Assembly: GCA_040830565.1 (NCBI GenBank) | Contig: JBFOMC010000257.1 | Span: 1-38,819, forward strand | DNA: 38,819 bases | Source: JAFMPW01 sp040830565 | GTDB taxonomy: Bacteria > Bacteroidota > Bacteroidia > Flavobacteriales > Flavobacteriaceae | Direction of reading: 5' to 3' | Part shown: positions 1-10,900 of the stretch, one piece after another | Layout of the letters: each line of letters opens with the position of its first letter | Numbering within the stretch: position 1 is the first letter of the stretch | Translations under genes and position numbers: made by a program | The notes under the pieces: model-generated | Told to the model about the DNA's origin: nothing | The model's input: the letters and a program-made list of their open reading frames with translations, nothing else | Database searches by the model: none

Positions 1-3000
1 GAGATTCTCAAAATTATCTCTTCCGCCTTCTGCATCAGATCCGGGAATAGCGTTGAATAGTTCTCGGGCTTTCACTTTCTTAGCTTCGAGCTCTTCTAAG
101 GTTCTGTGCGCTTGTTGCCGCAAGACCTCCCTTGTCTGAAAATTAAAACCAATGTGGGTCTGAGGGATAGCAGATGGAATGTCAAAACCGCTGGCTTCTA
201 TGAGTTGTTCACATAAGGCCAAATAGCTATCGTTGTCTTCTTTGGTAATTTCTTTACCCCTCTCAAGAACTGCCAAGTTAGAGAGGGTAGTAGAAAGCTG
301 ATCTTGGATCTTCTCTATAGAACCCGTTCCGTCACCAAGGAGTATTTGGGTGAGACCATTTCTCAATTCTGTATTGTTTAGGCTACCGTTTCCAGAATCA
401 AGGCTGTCTAAACTGGATGGTGTTATCATATCTTCGGGGAGGGCGGCTCTTGACCCTGTAATGAGCTGATATAAAGAGCTCACCAAGGGAAGTAGCTCAT
501 AAATGCAGAATTTGGTAGTTGAACTAAACCCGATATCTTTAAATAAAACCGTCAGTGTTTCTAGGTTAGCGAAAGCGGGATCTGAGAAAGCCAAAAATAA
601 TTTGGCCCTAACAGGAAGTTCTCCACTTTGGGTGTGGGTAAGTCCTCGTCCGAGTCCAAGAACAAATTCCAGAGGTTCAATCTTTAGATCTGCCATGCTA
701 ACCGGCCTGATCTTGCCATCCGAATTTTCTACACGGAGAATAATTTTATCAGGTGCAGGAAGCTGTTTTGCCACCCAGTTGTTAAGGGAGGTATTTAATT
801 TTGTTCTTGGAGGCGAGGCGGTTGCCTTCCAGGCTATTTTTTTATGATCAATCGGAAGCTGAATACCAACCTTATGACTTAGGGCATTTCCTTTTCTGGG
901 AACGTTAATAATTTCCGGCATTTGATTGATATCCCCACTTTCATTCAAAACCTTTAGTGCTGCAGACGACCCATCCGGGCTGCCTACTACGATTTGGAAG
1001 ATACTCTCCGCGACCATAAGATCATTTACAGCATCTAGAATTTCGTCCAGTTTAATAAGTTCATCCTCTACTGCTGTGCGTTGCGATGCAGTTCCCAACA
1101 AGGCACTTATTTTCGAAGGGAGTTTATTTTCTTTTTGAAAAGCTTTTAAGAGTGCATGACCGTCTGTTACACTTAAAACCTCTGAGTTAATGCTCTGAGT
1201 GCCTCCTGTGCCCGTGTTATTTTCAGCAGAGGAGGGAAAAAGAGCTCGGATATCCAGGATAAATTGGTCCAATGTTCCATTGGGATGGTCGTGCAAAGCT
1301 CGTTCAAATTGATACCCCAATAAAGTTCCAAGTTCCTCCCCGTTTCGCATTCCCTGTAATATGTACAGGGATTTCCTAACTCTTTTGGAATTAAGATTTA
1401 CGGCCAATGCTTCGGAAAGCTCGTCTTCTGCCCTGTGGGCGTCGAACCCACTTTTCAAAATAGCTGCAGATATGGCCTGATTAGTCGATGGTGTATGTAC
1501 AAATCCTCCGCTTATAGTATCGTCTTCCACGGGGGTTGCTAAGAAATTATTTGTATTGCGATTGAAGCCTATTTCATCCTTAAGTTCTGAGCCAAGGTAT
1601 ACAAAGGCCTTTTTCAAAAAAGCATTGAGCTGTGCTTTAGAATCAAATTTTGAACTGTCTATTACGGGATTGATCTTCTTAGCACTAACCGCTATAGGAG
1701 AAGTTACCCGGGCGCCCTTTACTGGCTGCACGTGGATCCCCGGTCTACTACTTGGCCTGGGACCTTCCAATATGGCAAAGGCACCCAGATAAATACCCTC
1801 TTTTTTCTTTTTTCTCATCTCTGACAGCCGCTGAGCGTATAAACCGGTTTGCCAGGCATCCAGCCTGTAGTTGCAGCAATCTAAATGCTCTGCAAAGCAG
1901 CGTTCGAGCCGCGCCGTTGGGAGATCTTTGATCTTCCCCAGGCTGCTCTTAATGTGCTTTAAAGAGGCAAGCTTTATGTGTCCCTCTTTTTCTAGTTGTT
2001 CTATGAATTCTCCTAAGGTCTGATTGCCGGTCAGATTTGCAAACTTCCTGTCAAACCATTTGAACTTGTTATTCTCAATGGTGAATTTTGATTTTTGCTC
2101 TTTAATTTCTTTGGCTATCGTCGTCTCCAGTTTTGAAATTTCTTTTTTCACCAAGGCTTCCGCAATACGTTTTCTTTCCTGTGCTCCTCGCGTGGTAGCG
2201 ATTTTCTTTTTAAAGGCTGTATTGGTTTTTTTCTCTAAGTTCGGTAATTGCTTTGCGAGGATCATCTGAGACAAAAGTTCTTCATGTTCGGGTCGCAACT
2301 TCTTGTCTTCGGTTAATTGATCTAGTTCAAAATCGTGTTTCATCAAAACTGTACCCAGTTTTGCTTCATCCAGGAAGCGCGTGGCTAAATCCAGATACTC
2401 TCGTAGCATAGAATGCCTTAATAAAAGGTACAAAAGAGAATAAGGAGGAGAAGGATTTTCGGGTGAGAAGGTCTTAAATGCTTCCTTTTCTATGGCCTTG
2501 ATGCCAGATTCTATAAGGAAATCTATATAATTCTTTTCAGTGCCTTTTAAATTTTCAAGACCACGGCTTTCGGATAATGGCAGCCGATCTATAACCGGTC
2601 CGTTTAGCTCCCTGACGTTTTGTAGAAATCCATAATCCAATATCCAGCCGGCATTCATAGAAAATATCTGTTGAAATTTACTTTTATTGGTCTGTTGCTG
2701 ATTGGCGATTGCCGTTTGGCCTGGTAGTGTTGACAGGGCTTTAGGACCGGCTACAATTCGCTGATAAAAATCTATACTCGAGGCATGCAGTCCTAGAATA
2801 TCCATAAAATGCTCAGAGAGATTGTTTTGAGTAGTATTTGGGTTGTTAAGAGATTGAACTTTTGTCAGATTGCTTCTCCAAATATCGAGCAGCGGTGTTA
2901 TAACTTTTTTATGCATCGCTTTGAGCAAAGCCTGGGATTTAGCAGTAGTATATGACCACTGGGAGAGAGAACTCGAGAGGATAATTCCGTAGGGCTGATT

Positions 3001-4722
3001 GTCAACTCTAAAGGCAGGAATAAGACCTCTTCCAAGGACAAAATCTTGGAAAAAGGCTCGGGTATTTGCTCGGGTGGATGAACCTACAGTATTCCCATAA
3101 AACTGTTGCAAAGCATAGCCTATAGTAGCTGGATAGAGCGCTTTGTTTATGGCAATGGCCTCACAAATATCTGTGCTTCCGGTATTTTGAATGTGCTGAA
3201 GACTCTTAGAGGTAATTCCAAGGGCTTCCGCCAGGAACTGTCCATCTCTTTTATCAGCATGTTTACTCGTGGCGTTAAATTGCGGTGCCATTGTTGCTTT
3301 TAAGCTGTCTTCTTCCTCGTTTCCGACAAACTCCAGTGTTGAGCTATTTGTGGTATTGTTGGTAGGGGTGCCTTGTTTCAGTAGGGACATCCCGCCCATA
3401 GCAAATTGATGATTTTCAAAAAGCCGAGACAGGGTTTTAGCACCCTGCTTTTCATCCTGGCTTAGTTTAACCCCCAGGACGACTGTCTTTTCAAAACCCT
3501 TTGTAGCTTCAATAGAGCTAATAGGTATCCTTATTGCCATACCTACTTTTTCCGCCTCATGGAAGTCTGTAAGCCACTTTATATCCTCTGGAATATTTCG
3601 TGCCTCATTTTGAAGTTCAAAGGTCTCCGGATCCTCATTTTCCGGCGGAAGGCCCAGGATCAAAATTTCGGGAATGGGTCTTCCTACAACCTCTCTAAAC
3701 GTTCCGGAAGCATAAAGTCTTACTACAAATTGATCTGGTAAAATATATGTATAGGGGGGCTTGGTCCATGATCCATCCTTTACCGTTACATTTGGAAGTT
3801 TAGGGGTGGTTTTAAGTATCGGTTCTCCTTTGGTTATGGTAAGGGTCTCTGGTTTTATAGTTCGTACTATATATGAGGCTCTAAAGGTGCCAAAGCCATT
3901 TATTATAGCCCTCCAGGCCGCCACTTTGGCCTGGTATCTTTCAGAAGGCGTATTGTTTAGAGTGGTATCTACCCGATGGACTTCTTCCCAAAAATTTTGA
4001 GCCGCGATGATCTCATCCTGGCTAAAACCTTCCTCGTGGGTGTGTACAAAAATATCGTCCGGATATATTCTTACCCATAGTTCATTTTTGTCCTCCATGA
4101 ATTTAAATCCGGAAGTAGGTTTTTGTTGAGGTAGATTTTTTACCGCAGATGATCTGGGGCTATTATTATTGAGACTCAATGGAAGTGGAGATAAGATTGA
4201 TTTGTCCCTATCTGTTTCTAATTTCTTTGGTTTGGCCAATTCATGGGCAAGAAAGGGCTCTTGCCTTTTTAGCAAACCGCTTATCTTCTTTTTTTCTGTT
4301 CTTGGCGTTTCAGAAAGGTCGAGCAGATCTTTGGCTTGTAATCCGGTAGCGACATGTTTTACCCTGATAAAACGGGTCTGGGTTCTCACCGGAAAAAGCA
4401 AAATGGGATATTCAGTGCTGAAACCGTTCAGGAGAATTTGGGGGCTACTTTCTTTAAGGGCAGTGTTTTTGAAGGTCATGTTGGCGGTAGCCAGATTTTT
4501 AATTGCCTCTTTGATTTCAGTTCGTTGCTTTTTAAGGGAGTTGACCTTTTTTACAGATGCATCGTTCTTTCTCAATAGCTTACCAAGCTTTTTCTGTTTT
4601 TGCTCAATGGATGACAAAGCCTTTTTTTCCTGTGCCTCTAGTTTGGCAAGCTTTGTACTAAGCTTTGAAAGCTCCTGATTACCTTGCTGGATTTTCTTTT
4701 GAAGGGAAGTTAGTTTTTTCAT
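1..4722 (-). CDS. Giant uncharacterised protein of the DUF6603-associated operon (C-terminus beyond the left edge)
   Basis: I read this frame triplet by triplet from the ATG at 4722 to base 1 and found no stop in 1574 codons, so the true C-terminus lies outside the window. There is no signal peptide. Residues 1-75 are Lys/Gln/Glu-rich and look like a coiled coil, and a second charged helical stretch lies near 840-880. Recognisable blocks are ELWVRIYPDDIFVHTHEEGF near 214, a Cys-rich LDCCNYRLDAW block near 940-955, GGFVHTPSTNQA near 1069, and LGTLLGYQFERALHD near 1128. From memory these blocks also occur in very large hypothetical proteins of actinobacteria and cyanobacteria; no function is known to me. 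It is the fourth gene of a minus-strand operon and starts 11 bp after the preceding stop. The coding call is secure; any role is open. Confidence 0.85.
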   Translation of the reverse strand, partial: MKKLTSLQKKIQQGNQELSKLSTKLAKLEAQEKKALSSIEQKQKKLGKLLRKNDASVKKVNSLKKQRTEIKEAIKNLATANMTFKNTALKESSPQILLNGFSTEYPILLFPVRTQTRFIRVKHVATGLQAKDLLDLSETPRTEKKKISGLLKRQEPFLAHELAKPKKLETDRDKSILSPLPLSLNNNSPRSSAVKNLPQQKPTSGFKFMEDKNELWVRIYPDDIFVHTHEEGFSQDEIIAAQNFWEEVHRVDTTLNNTPSERYQAKVAAWRAIINGFGTFRASYIVRTIKPETLTITKGEPILKTTPKLPNVTVKDGSWTKPPYTYILPDQFVVRLYASGTFREVVGRPIPEILILGLPPENEDPETFELQNEARNIPEDIKWLTDFHEAEKVGMAIRIPISSIEATKGFEKTVVLGVKLSQDEKQGAKTLSRLFENHQFAMGGMSLLKQGTPTNNTTNSSTLEFVGNEEEDSLKATMAPQFNATSKHADKRDGQFLAEALGITSKSLQHIQNTGSTDICEAIAINKALYPATIGYALQQFYGNTVGSSTRANTRAFFQDFVLGRGLIPAFRVDNQPYGIILSSSLSQWSYTTAKSQALLKAMHKKVITPLLDIWRSNLTKVQSLNNPNTTQNNLSEHFMDILGLHASSIDFYQRIVAGPKALSTLPGQTAIANQQQTNKSKFQQIFSMNAGWILDYGFLQNVRELNGPVIDRLPLSESRGLENLKGTEKNYIDFLIESGIKAIEKEAFKTFSPENPSPPYSLLYLLLRHSMLREYLDLATRFLDEAKLGTVLMKHDFELDQLTEDKKLRPEHEELLSQMILAKQLPNLEKKTNTAFKKKIATTRGAQERKRIAEALVKKEISKLETTIAKEIKEQKSKFTIENNKFKWFDRKFANLTGNQTLGEFIEQLEKEGHIKLASLKHIKSSLGKIKDLPTARLERCFAEHLDCCNYRLDAWQTGLYAQRLSEMRKKKKEGIYLGAFAILEGPRPSSRPGIHVQPVKGARVTSPIAVSAKKINPVIDSSKFDSKAQLNAFLKKAFVYLGSELKDEIGFNRNTNNFLATPVEDDTISGGFVHTPSTNQAISAAILKSGFDAHRAEDELSEALAVNLNSKRVRKSLYILQGMRNGEELGTLLGYQFERALHDHPNGTLDQFILDIRALFPSSAENNTGTGGTQSINSEVLSVTDGHALLKAFQKENKLPSKISALLGTASQRTAVEDELIKLDEILDAVNDLMVAESIFQIVVGSPDGSSAALKVLNESGDINQMPEIINVPRKGNALSHKVGIQLPIDHKKIAWKATASPPRTKLNTSLNNWVAKQLPAPDKIILRVENSDGKIRPVSMADLKIEPLEFVLGLGRGLTHTQSGELPVRAKLFLAFSDPAFANLETLTVLFKDIGFSSTTKFCIYELLPLVSSLYQLITGSRAALPEDMITPSSLDSLDSGNGSLNNTELRNGLTQILLGDGTGSIEKIQDQLSTTLSNLAVLERGKEITKEDNDSYLALCEQLIEASGFDIPSAIPQTHIGFNFQTREVLRQQAHRTLEELEAKKVKARELFNAIPGSDAEGGRDNFENL

Positions 4723-4733
4723 AAGACAGCGCT

Positions 4734-7700
4734 TTACGCATTGAGCATTTCTTCAGTAACCATTTTGGAAGTATGAATTGCCATCATAAATGGGTTTTGA
4801 TAGAGGATATAGGCCATATCGGCTGCATTGCTACCCCAGCGTACACCTTCTCTCGTAGGGCTTTTGGGTTTTTTAGTAAGATCAATGAACTCAAGGTTAT
4901 TATCAAATTCTTCCCATGAAAGGGTACTCCAGGAGTTAAATTTTTTCTGACCACCCGGGCTTATGGTCATTCTCGGTTTAAGTAAAAGACTCTGAAATTC
5001 ACTAGTCGGAATACCACTCCTGAAGACCTGAGTTGATTTATATTTGGCAGTAGTAGCTTCGGCGTCAAGTTTAATATCCATACCAAAGTGGACTTCTCCG
5101 CTTCTTTCTTTTAATACCACAAAATAACCGGGATCTAAATCTGCCAAACTACCTCTGGCATCCGGGATGCTTATATTAAAACCAAAGAAATGAATGTCTG
5201 GTAAAATTTTGGCTTCAAAGGCGGGGAAGAGCTGCTCGCCTTCGGCATTCAATTTTCTGGGAATATTGATATCCGGGTTATTGGGCTTCGCAAATTGCGC
5301 CTGATGAAGATAAACAATGGTATTAGGGTATTTTCTAAGCAAGTCGCCACGAATTACGAGGACCAATCTGTTTTTGATGGTCTGCTCTGCGGGATGATTG
5401 GCACCCAGTCTGCCATTTTTCCATCTGTGAATTTCCTCTATATCTCTTAGGGCATCTCTAAACTTGCTTTCATCTTCGCCTTTGAAATTAGGATTACCGC
5501 TTACATCCCAAAATTGCCTGAAATAGTAACCGCGCCTATCTGTCAGATATTCCTGAAAAAATAACTCTCTGCTAAATTCATGATTCAGCCCTACCATATA
5601 GCTTTCAATAAATTCCTGATTAGTTTCTAATAGGGAGATAGAATTATTTTTGATAAGATGAAGGTTGGGTACCAGATATTCCGATGATAGCTTTTCCAAA
5701 GGTTCGTACATGGCATCATCAAACCTGGGAGCGGCATAGATAGGGGCAATTTCCTCTTTTTCGGGTTTGGGAAAGGACGCCCCAAACGACAGACGATTAA
5801 GAACTCTTTTGGTAAAGGTATTCTCTGGGAGCAGCTGGTCTTTTATGGTTTTTGCAGTGGAGTTAAGGTTGAGTGAATTTCCGGGTTTTTGAATGGTCCA
5901 GTTAGCTTTTTTAAGGTATTGCGAAAAAATGATCTGTGAGGTCAAATATTCTTTTTCTTTCAAATCCTTCAAGTTGACCTGATTTAAGAGTGTTGCCTGA
6001 GGTTTTATTAGAATATTGTCTTTCTCAAGGGTCATTTCAATTTTAGGGATTGGGCCGATGGGGTTGGCGATTGGAGTGGCTATGACCGAAGGGGAGCTAA
6101 TTGTGGAAGTGCCTGTGCCCGTATTTGCTGTAGAGACCTCAAAAGTTTGCGGATTGACGGTTAGCTGCATTTTAGGGTTCTTGATAATGCTTCCGAGTGC
6201 CTTGCCTAGACCAGTAACCGTACTGTCTGCAGCCACCTTTATGGAATCATAAGGAACTGCGGCTTGCATTGTGCCAGAATTAGAACCACTTAGCAGTTTT
6301 TTGTCCAATGCTTTTTGGCCCCCCACTTTTTTCACTATGCCCTTGGGGCGTGTAATTTTTCTAAGAGTGGCGGTGACAACCGCGTTGGATAATCTACTTT
6401 GATTTATATTTTTTTTGAGGGTGCCTTTTGTAAACCGAAACCTTGAATGTAAGGCTGTCGTTTCCATAACCAAGCGTTCATTTGAAAGCCTTGAAATTTT
6501 CTTATGAAATAAGTTAGCACTAAAGCCTGCTACGAATTGCGCTTCTCTTAGCTTGCGATTCGCCTCTCGTATACCTTCAAACTGCCCCCAGGCCCTATCC
6601 ATAAGGGCTTGTTGATTTTGCTGTATGACTTTGGTGCCAATCCCCGCGACAGCTCTTTGTCTGGGGTCCAGATTTAAATGATTGATCCATCGATTTGGCT
6701 TACTGCTAGAAACTTCATGGGTGGCATTATGCCAACGGCCATATACTGGAGGCGTGATAACAGGGTCATCTGCAATGGTATTGGGGACGCCTTCGTCCAT
6801 AATCTTGGCATCGAGGTTAAGGATGTCCTCTAGTTCTGATACCATTTGTTTTGCGGCAGCCTCTTCGCTTTTTGCAAAATTAGTGGTAGGTGTCTTTGGG
6901 GGTCTCAAGGCACCTTCCAGGTAAATAGCCCCTTTTTGTTCTTTAAACGCTTCATCAGCTAAAAGCTCCTCCTTTCCATCATATTCCAGGGAGTATCCGG
7001 GGGATGAGATATCCATAGGTCTTCGCCCTACTTTCGGATCTATGGGCATAGGTTCTAAACGTCTTACAAGCTCTTCAAAATCACCTGTGGCAGAAGTCTG
7101 GAAAGACCAGGTGTAATAGTAGGGCATTTCAGAACCAATATTTTTTTGACTGTATTTTTGATTAGGAACAGTATCAATTTTGGAGGCTTCCTTACCTCTT
7201 CCGGCTAATCTGCCCTTCTCGTAGGCAGGGACAAGGAAGGCGTGATATTTGGTGTTGGGCTCAAGTTTACGTGGACACAATAACCTGCTGCACGCATGGT
7301 TAGGTTGGGCCTTAACGGTGATATCCAGTCTGTCACTTATGCTTTGCCCGTCTCCAAAACCTTCGTCCAAATCCTGATTTACCTGTACGTGAGCCCAGGC
7401 CCAGTATTCGTCATCTTTAGGAAAAAGGTTATCGGCCAGAATGGAAAAGTGGGGAAGCGGCGCAACATTTGGCATAAATTCCTCAAAGCGGATTTCAGTC
7501 TCCTTATAGACTAGAAGAGCCAACCAGGGGCGTAGGCGTTTGTCAAAATTAGGATTGCCTGCTTTTGGGTCATTTACGGAGGCTGGAGTGTAGCGCCAGG
7601 CAAAATCTTCCTCAAAGAACTCTATATAGGGCAGGTAATTAAACTCAAATTCGGTTACCCCATCTTGTGGTTCAGTTCGGATTATGGCTTTGGGGTCAAT

Positions 7701-7925
7701 TCCTATGATATCACCCGGGCCAAAAAGACGAATTTTTTTATCTGAAATCGCCACATCTTCGGCGCCTGAAAGCGAACTCCTTTTAACCTTTATGTCAATG
7801 GCCACCGAGGCGCGTTCAGTACTATCCGAAGCACCAGGCTTTCCAAAATTTTCCTTTTCCGTTATTTTAGATGCTATGCCTTTACGAGACCAGGGCAGAA
7901 ATGTATATGAAGCAATTTTTCCCAT
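4734..7925 (-). CDS. Large uncharacterised protein with LNLDPRQR block
   Basis: 1063 aa with no signal peptide or membrane segment, so probably cytoplasmic. The N-terminal 150 residues contain a pattern that I recall from uncharacterised large proteins in other phyla: FGPGDIIGIDP, then FNYLPYIEF, then RLRPWLALLVY. A second hallmark near residues 411-462 holds HLNLDPRQRAVAGIGTK followed by a helical QQNQQALMDRAWGQ segment. The C-terminus has SNAADMAYILYQNPFMMAIH, again part of the same remembered pattern. A Pro/Thr/Ser-rich stretch around residues 600-640 separates an N-terminal from a C-terminal half. It begins 2 bp after the stop of the DUF6603 gene and ends 11 bp before the giant fourth gene, which argues for one transcript and a shared complex. 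No enzymatic motif is visible and I do not assign a function. Confidence 0.88.
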   Translation of the reverse strand: MGKIASYTFLPWSRKGIASKITEKENFGKPGASDSTERASVAIDIKVKRSSLSGAEDVAISDKKIRLFGPGDIIGIDPKAIIRTEPQDGVTEFEFNYLPYIEFFEEDFAWRYTPASVNDPKAGNPNFDKRLRPWLALLVYKETEIRFEEFMPNVAPLPHFSILADNLFPKDDEYWAWAHVQVNQDLDEGFGDGQSISDRLDITVKAQPNHACSRLLCPRKLEPNTKYHAFLVPAYEKGRLAGRGKEASKIDTVPNQKYSQKNIGSEMPYYYTWSFQTSATGDFEELVRRLEPMPIDPKVGRRPMDISSPGYSLEYDGKEELLADEAFKEQKGAIYLEGALRPPKTPTTNFAKSEEAAAKQMVSELEDILNLDAKIMDEGVPNTIADDPVITPPVYGRWHNATHEVSSSKPNRWINHLNLDPRQRAVAGIGTKVIQQNQQALMDRAWGQFEGIREANRKLREAQFVAGFSANLFHKKISRLSNERLVMETTALHSRFRFTKGTLKKNINQSRLSNAVVTATLRKITRPKGIVKKVGGQKALDKKLLSGSNSGTMQAAVPYDSIKVAADSTVTGLGKALGSIIKNPKMQLTVNPQTFEVSTANTGTGTSTISSPSVIATPIANPIGPIPKIEMTLEKDNILIKPQATLLNQVNLKDLKEKEYLTSQIIFSQYLKKANWTIQKPGNSLNLNSTAKTIKDQLLPENTFTKRVLNRLSFGASFPKPEKEEIAPIYAAPRFDDAMYEPLEKLSSEYLVPNLHLIKNNSISLLETNQEFIESYMVGLNHEFSRELFFQEYLTDRRGYYFRQFWDVSGNPNFKGEDESKFRDALRDIEEIHRWKNGRLGANHPAEQTIKNRLVLVIRGDLLRKYPNTIVYLHQAQFAKPNNPDINIPRKLNAEGEQLFPAFEAKILPDIHFFGFNISIPDARGSLADLDPGYFVVLKERSGEVHFGMDIKLDAEATTAKYKSTQVFRSGIPTSEFQSLLLKPRMTISPGGQKKFNSWSTLSWEEFDNNLEFIDLTKKPKSPTREGVRWGSNAADMAYILYQNPFMMAIHTSKMVTEEMLNA

Positions 7926-7927
7926 AA

Positions 7928-10900
7928 CTAGAAGATTTCATAAGCAGGCACAGTAATGTACTGGTCTTGCAATTGCGGTTCTTTTTGTATAAGATCATCG
8001 AGGGTCTTCTGAATTTCAAATTCAGTGGCAGGAGCTATATCCGCTATAGGAGTTAGGTCGTCTTGTTTAACGATCACAAATTCTTCCTCACTATAGGTTA
8101 TTTTCTTCCCTGTTACTAATGCCTCAAGCTGGACTTGTTTTCCCAGTTGGGATTGAGCAATGGCATTTCCTTTATTCCAATGTATTAAATGTGTGGCCGG
8201 TTCATAGGCTATTCCACGTGAAGGAGGGGCTTCTATGGAATCTATCAACTCAAATTCATACTCCACTTCCTTATTTCTTTTGAAATTGGCCTGGAGCTTA
8301 TCGGCATCGCTACGGAGTCCGGCAGGGTATTTTTCATAGGATTTTCTACTGATCTTTTCCTCTTTGGAAAGGGCAAAGAACTGTGCCGGGGCAAAGAAGT
8401 CTTTGGCTACCACGGTATCAAGTTCCTGACCCCCCGTTTCAAAGGAAAGGCTGAATTTTTTAAAGTCGGCCGGTTTTTGACTTCCGAACTTTTCAATGTT
8501 TATGTTCAGGGGCACTACATGCTGAATCAGGGAGAGGCTTGCCATAGGATGAAGGGTAAGCCTGTCTTGTTTTTCGGTGTCTGGATCGGTAGGATCATCC
8601 AGTTCTCTAAGGCTCGCCAGGGTAGCGTGTTTGGGCAGGAGAGCGGCCCAGTTACGGTCGTCTTCGAGAGCTCTTTTAAGTTCGGGGAATACAGCAATAT
8701 TGGGTAAGGAAGTATCCTTGCTTTCGCCCCAGGTTTTATTAAAGGAGACAGAGTATTTAACCCACCAGATCTTGAATTTCCCTTTTCCTTTGGCCTTCCA
8801 GGGTGTCGGGCCTTCCAGGGATCCTTCAACCCCTACAGAGAGGACAGATTTAGATCCTAGTTTAACGTCCAGGGTGGCTCCGAGAGCAATAATAAAGTAG
8901 AAGGGGCTAAACTGGAACAGGGCATGGATATAGAAAAAGCCAACGACTTTAAACTTCGATTTTTTAAAGAAGAAGTCTATGGTAGCACCAAACTGAGCCG
9001 TGTTAGAGGTAAGGGCAAAGTAACACTTTAAAAGGAGTCTGGGGTTGTCATCTGCCAGCAGATTTAGGGTAATGCGTTGGAGTCCTTCAAGGCCCAACTT
9101 CTCGGGCACCTGAAAATCCGGGTGAAAACCACCTACGGTGAGTACAAAATTGGGTTCCTCGCCCCATAGCACTCTTAGGGCCATGTCGCCCGAGAGGGCA
9201 AAAGAGAGCAGGCGGGAAGATTTATCAATTCGAGCATCAAAGTAGAGATACTTGTTCTCAAAAGAGAGCGTGCCTGCAAAGGCCACATTGAGTATTAAAA
9301 GAGGCGTTTTCTTATCAGGAAGGGTAGTAGAAAGAGTCCCTACTACAGCAATATCATTGGCTGGGAAGGAGATGAGCAGTCCCAGTTCAACTTCCAAGAG
9401 GGTAGGCACACCCCATCCAATAAGGGCCATAAGTCCGAAGGAATAATTGTCTTCAGCTATGGGAAAAACGCTATCCAGGCTGGCAATGATCTGAGGGGCA
9501 TTAGCCAGGGGATCTTTCGGGAAGAGAATATGATCCAGGGTCTTGTTTTGCACGCCCAGGCGGATGGCTACAAGATCCATTCCGCGATGAACGGCGATTA
9601 GTCCGCCCACCCCATTTAGGGTAAAGCCAAAGCCCAGTTGTATGGGAGTGAATTCTGCTGAAATGAGCAGTAATAAAGAATAGCCTTCTTGCCCGTTAGG
9701 AAGTTTGGTGGTTATTATACCGATGGCCTTAAGGGCGATCTTTTCTTTGATAGTGAGTTCTAAAACTCCCGAGTATTCCTCCTTATCCGGATCGAAACGC
9801 AAAAAGCCACCGCCTTGGACAGCAGAGGCATCTATTTTAAGGCCTACACCGGTTGGAGGTCTGAAGGCCATGGTTAAATCGAATAAGCCAAAATTTCCAT
9901 TCCTGTTTTCGGAAGTTTTGAACTTAGCGCGTGTTCCAATATTTTCCAGGATTATTTTAAAAGGCCCAAAGTTTGTCTCCAAAGCCCCTCCAATGGTCAA
10001 TGGTATCTCGTCACTTTTAGGAAGAAGTTCAACCGCAATTGATTTTACTCTAATTGCTCCAGCCTGAATATGAACAGGGTAGTTTAATGTTAATCTGGTA
10101 TTTCCTTTGAAATAAAATCCATTTTCGTTCGATAGGCCAATGCCCAAATCGAAAATTCCCTTAATTGTATCTGCCCCAATTTTTGTTGCAAAACTATCGG
10201 CTTCTTCAAGGTTAAGTAAAAATTGGCAGTCTCTTAAAATAGTTTCAATATAAAGACTGGTATTATTGTCTTTGTTGAGTCCAAAGGAAAGGTCAAAAGA
10301 CCCTATTGCGAACTGACCAATTCCCAGGGCGCTAAACTTAAGTAGTTCAGAAGCCCTTTGCTGGTCTCCATAAACAACATTAAATCGACAAGTAAATTGA
10401 GTTTGATTAGCTATAGAAGATGAATCTGGGACAAAAATATTATTGAGGAATTGAACATTTCCGTCGTCCATAAACATTATCCCAAGCCCATTGTTCAAAG
10501 AAGAACTATTTTGCACTATTAGCCGAGTAACTTCGCCTAAGGCAAATTCATTTCCGATACCGAATTTTATGGCCATAGCAAAGCCTGAAATTTCTCCGTT
10601 ATCTAGATCTAAAATGGGATAAATCTCCAAAAATACATCGGAGTTTATTGAATATAATAGAGGTATCCTTAGAGATTCAATTTCGTCAACAAATTCTTCA
10701 CTGGAAACGTTGTCATTGGTACCATTGAGCAAACTAAAAATCTCCTCGTCAGGTGTTCGATAATCGCTATAAAGTCCGAGTGAAATTGCAACTTTACTAA
10801 GGAGGAAAGCAAGTTTTTCAAATAAGAAAAGGTTGTCATGGAATAGAGCCATTTCAAGTTGTCCCAGAGGGTTGTTTATTAGAGATGGCAATTCATTCCA

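Noticed and set aside
503..4678. Several short plus-strand open frames (for example 503-847, 1556-1792, 4169-4678)
   Set aside because: They are antisense to the continuous 1574-codon minus-strand frame and show Ser/Leu/Phe-rich shadow composition.
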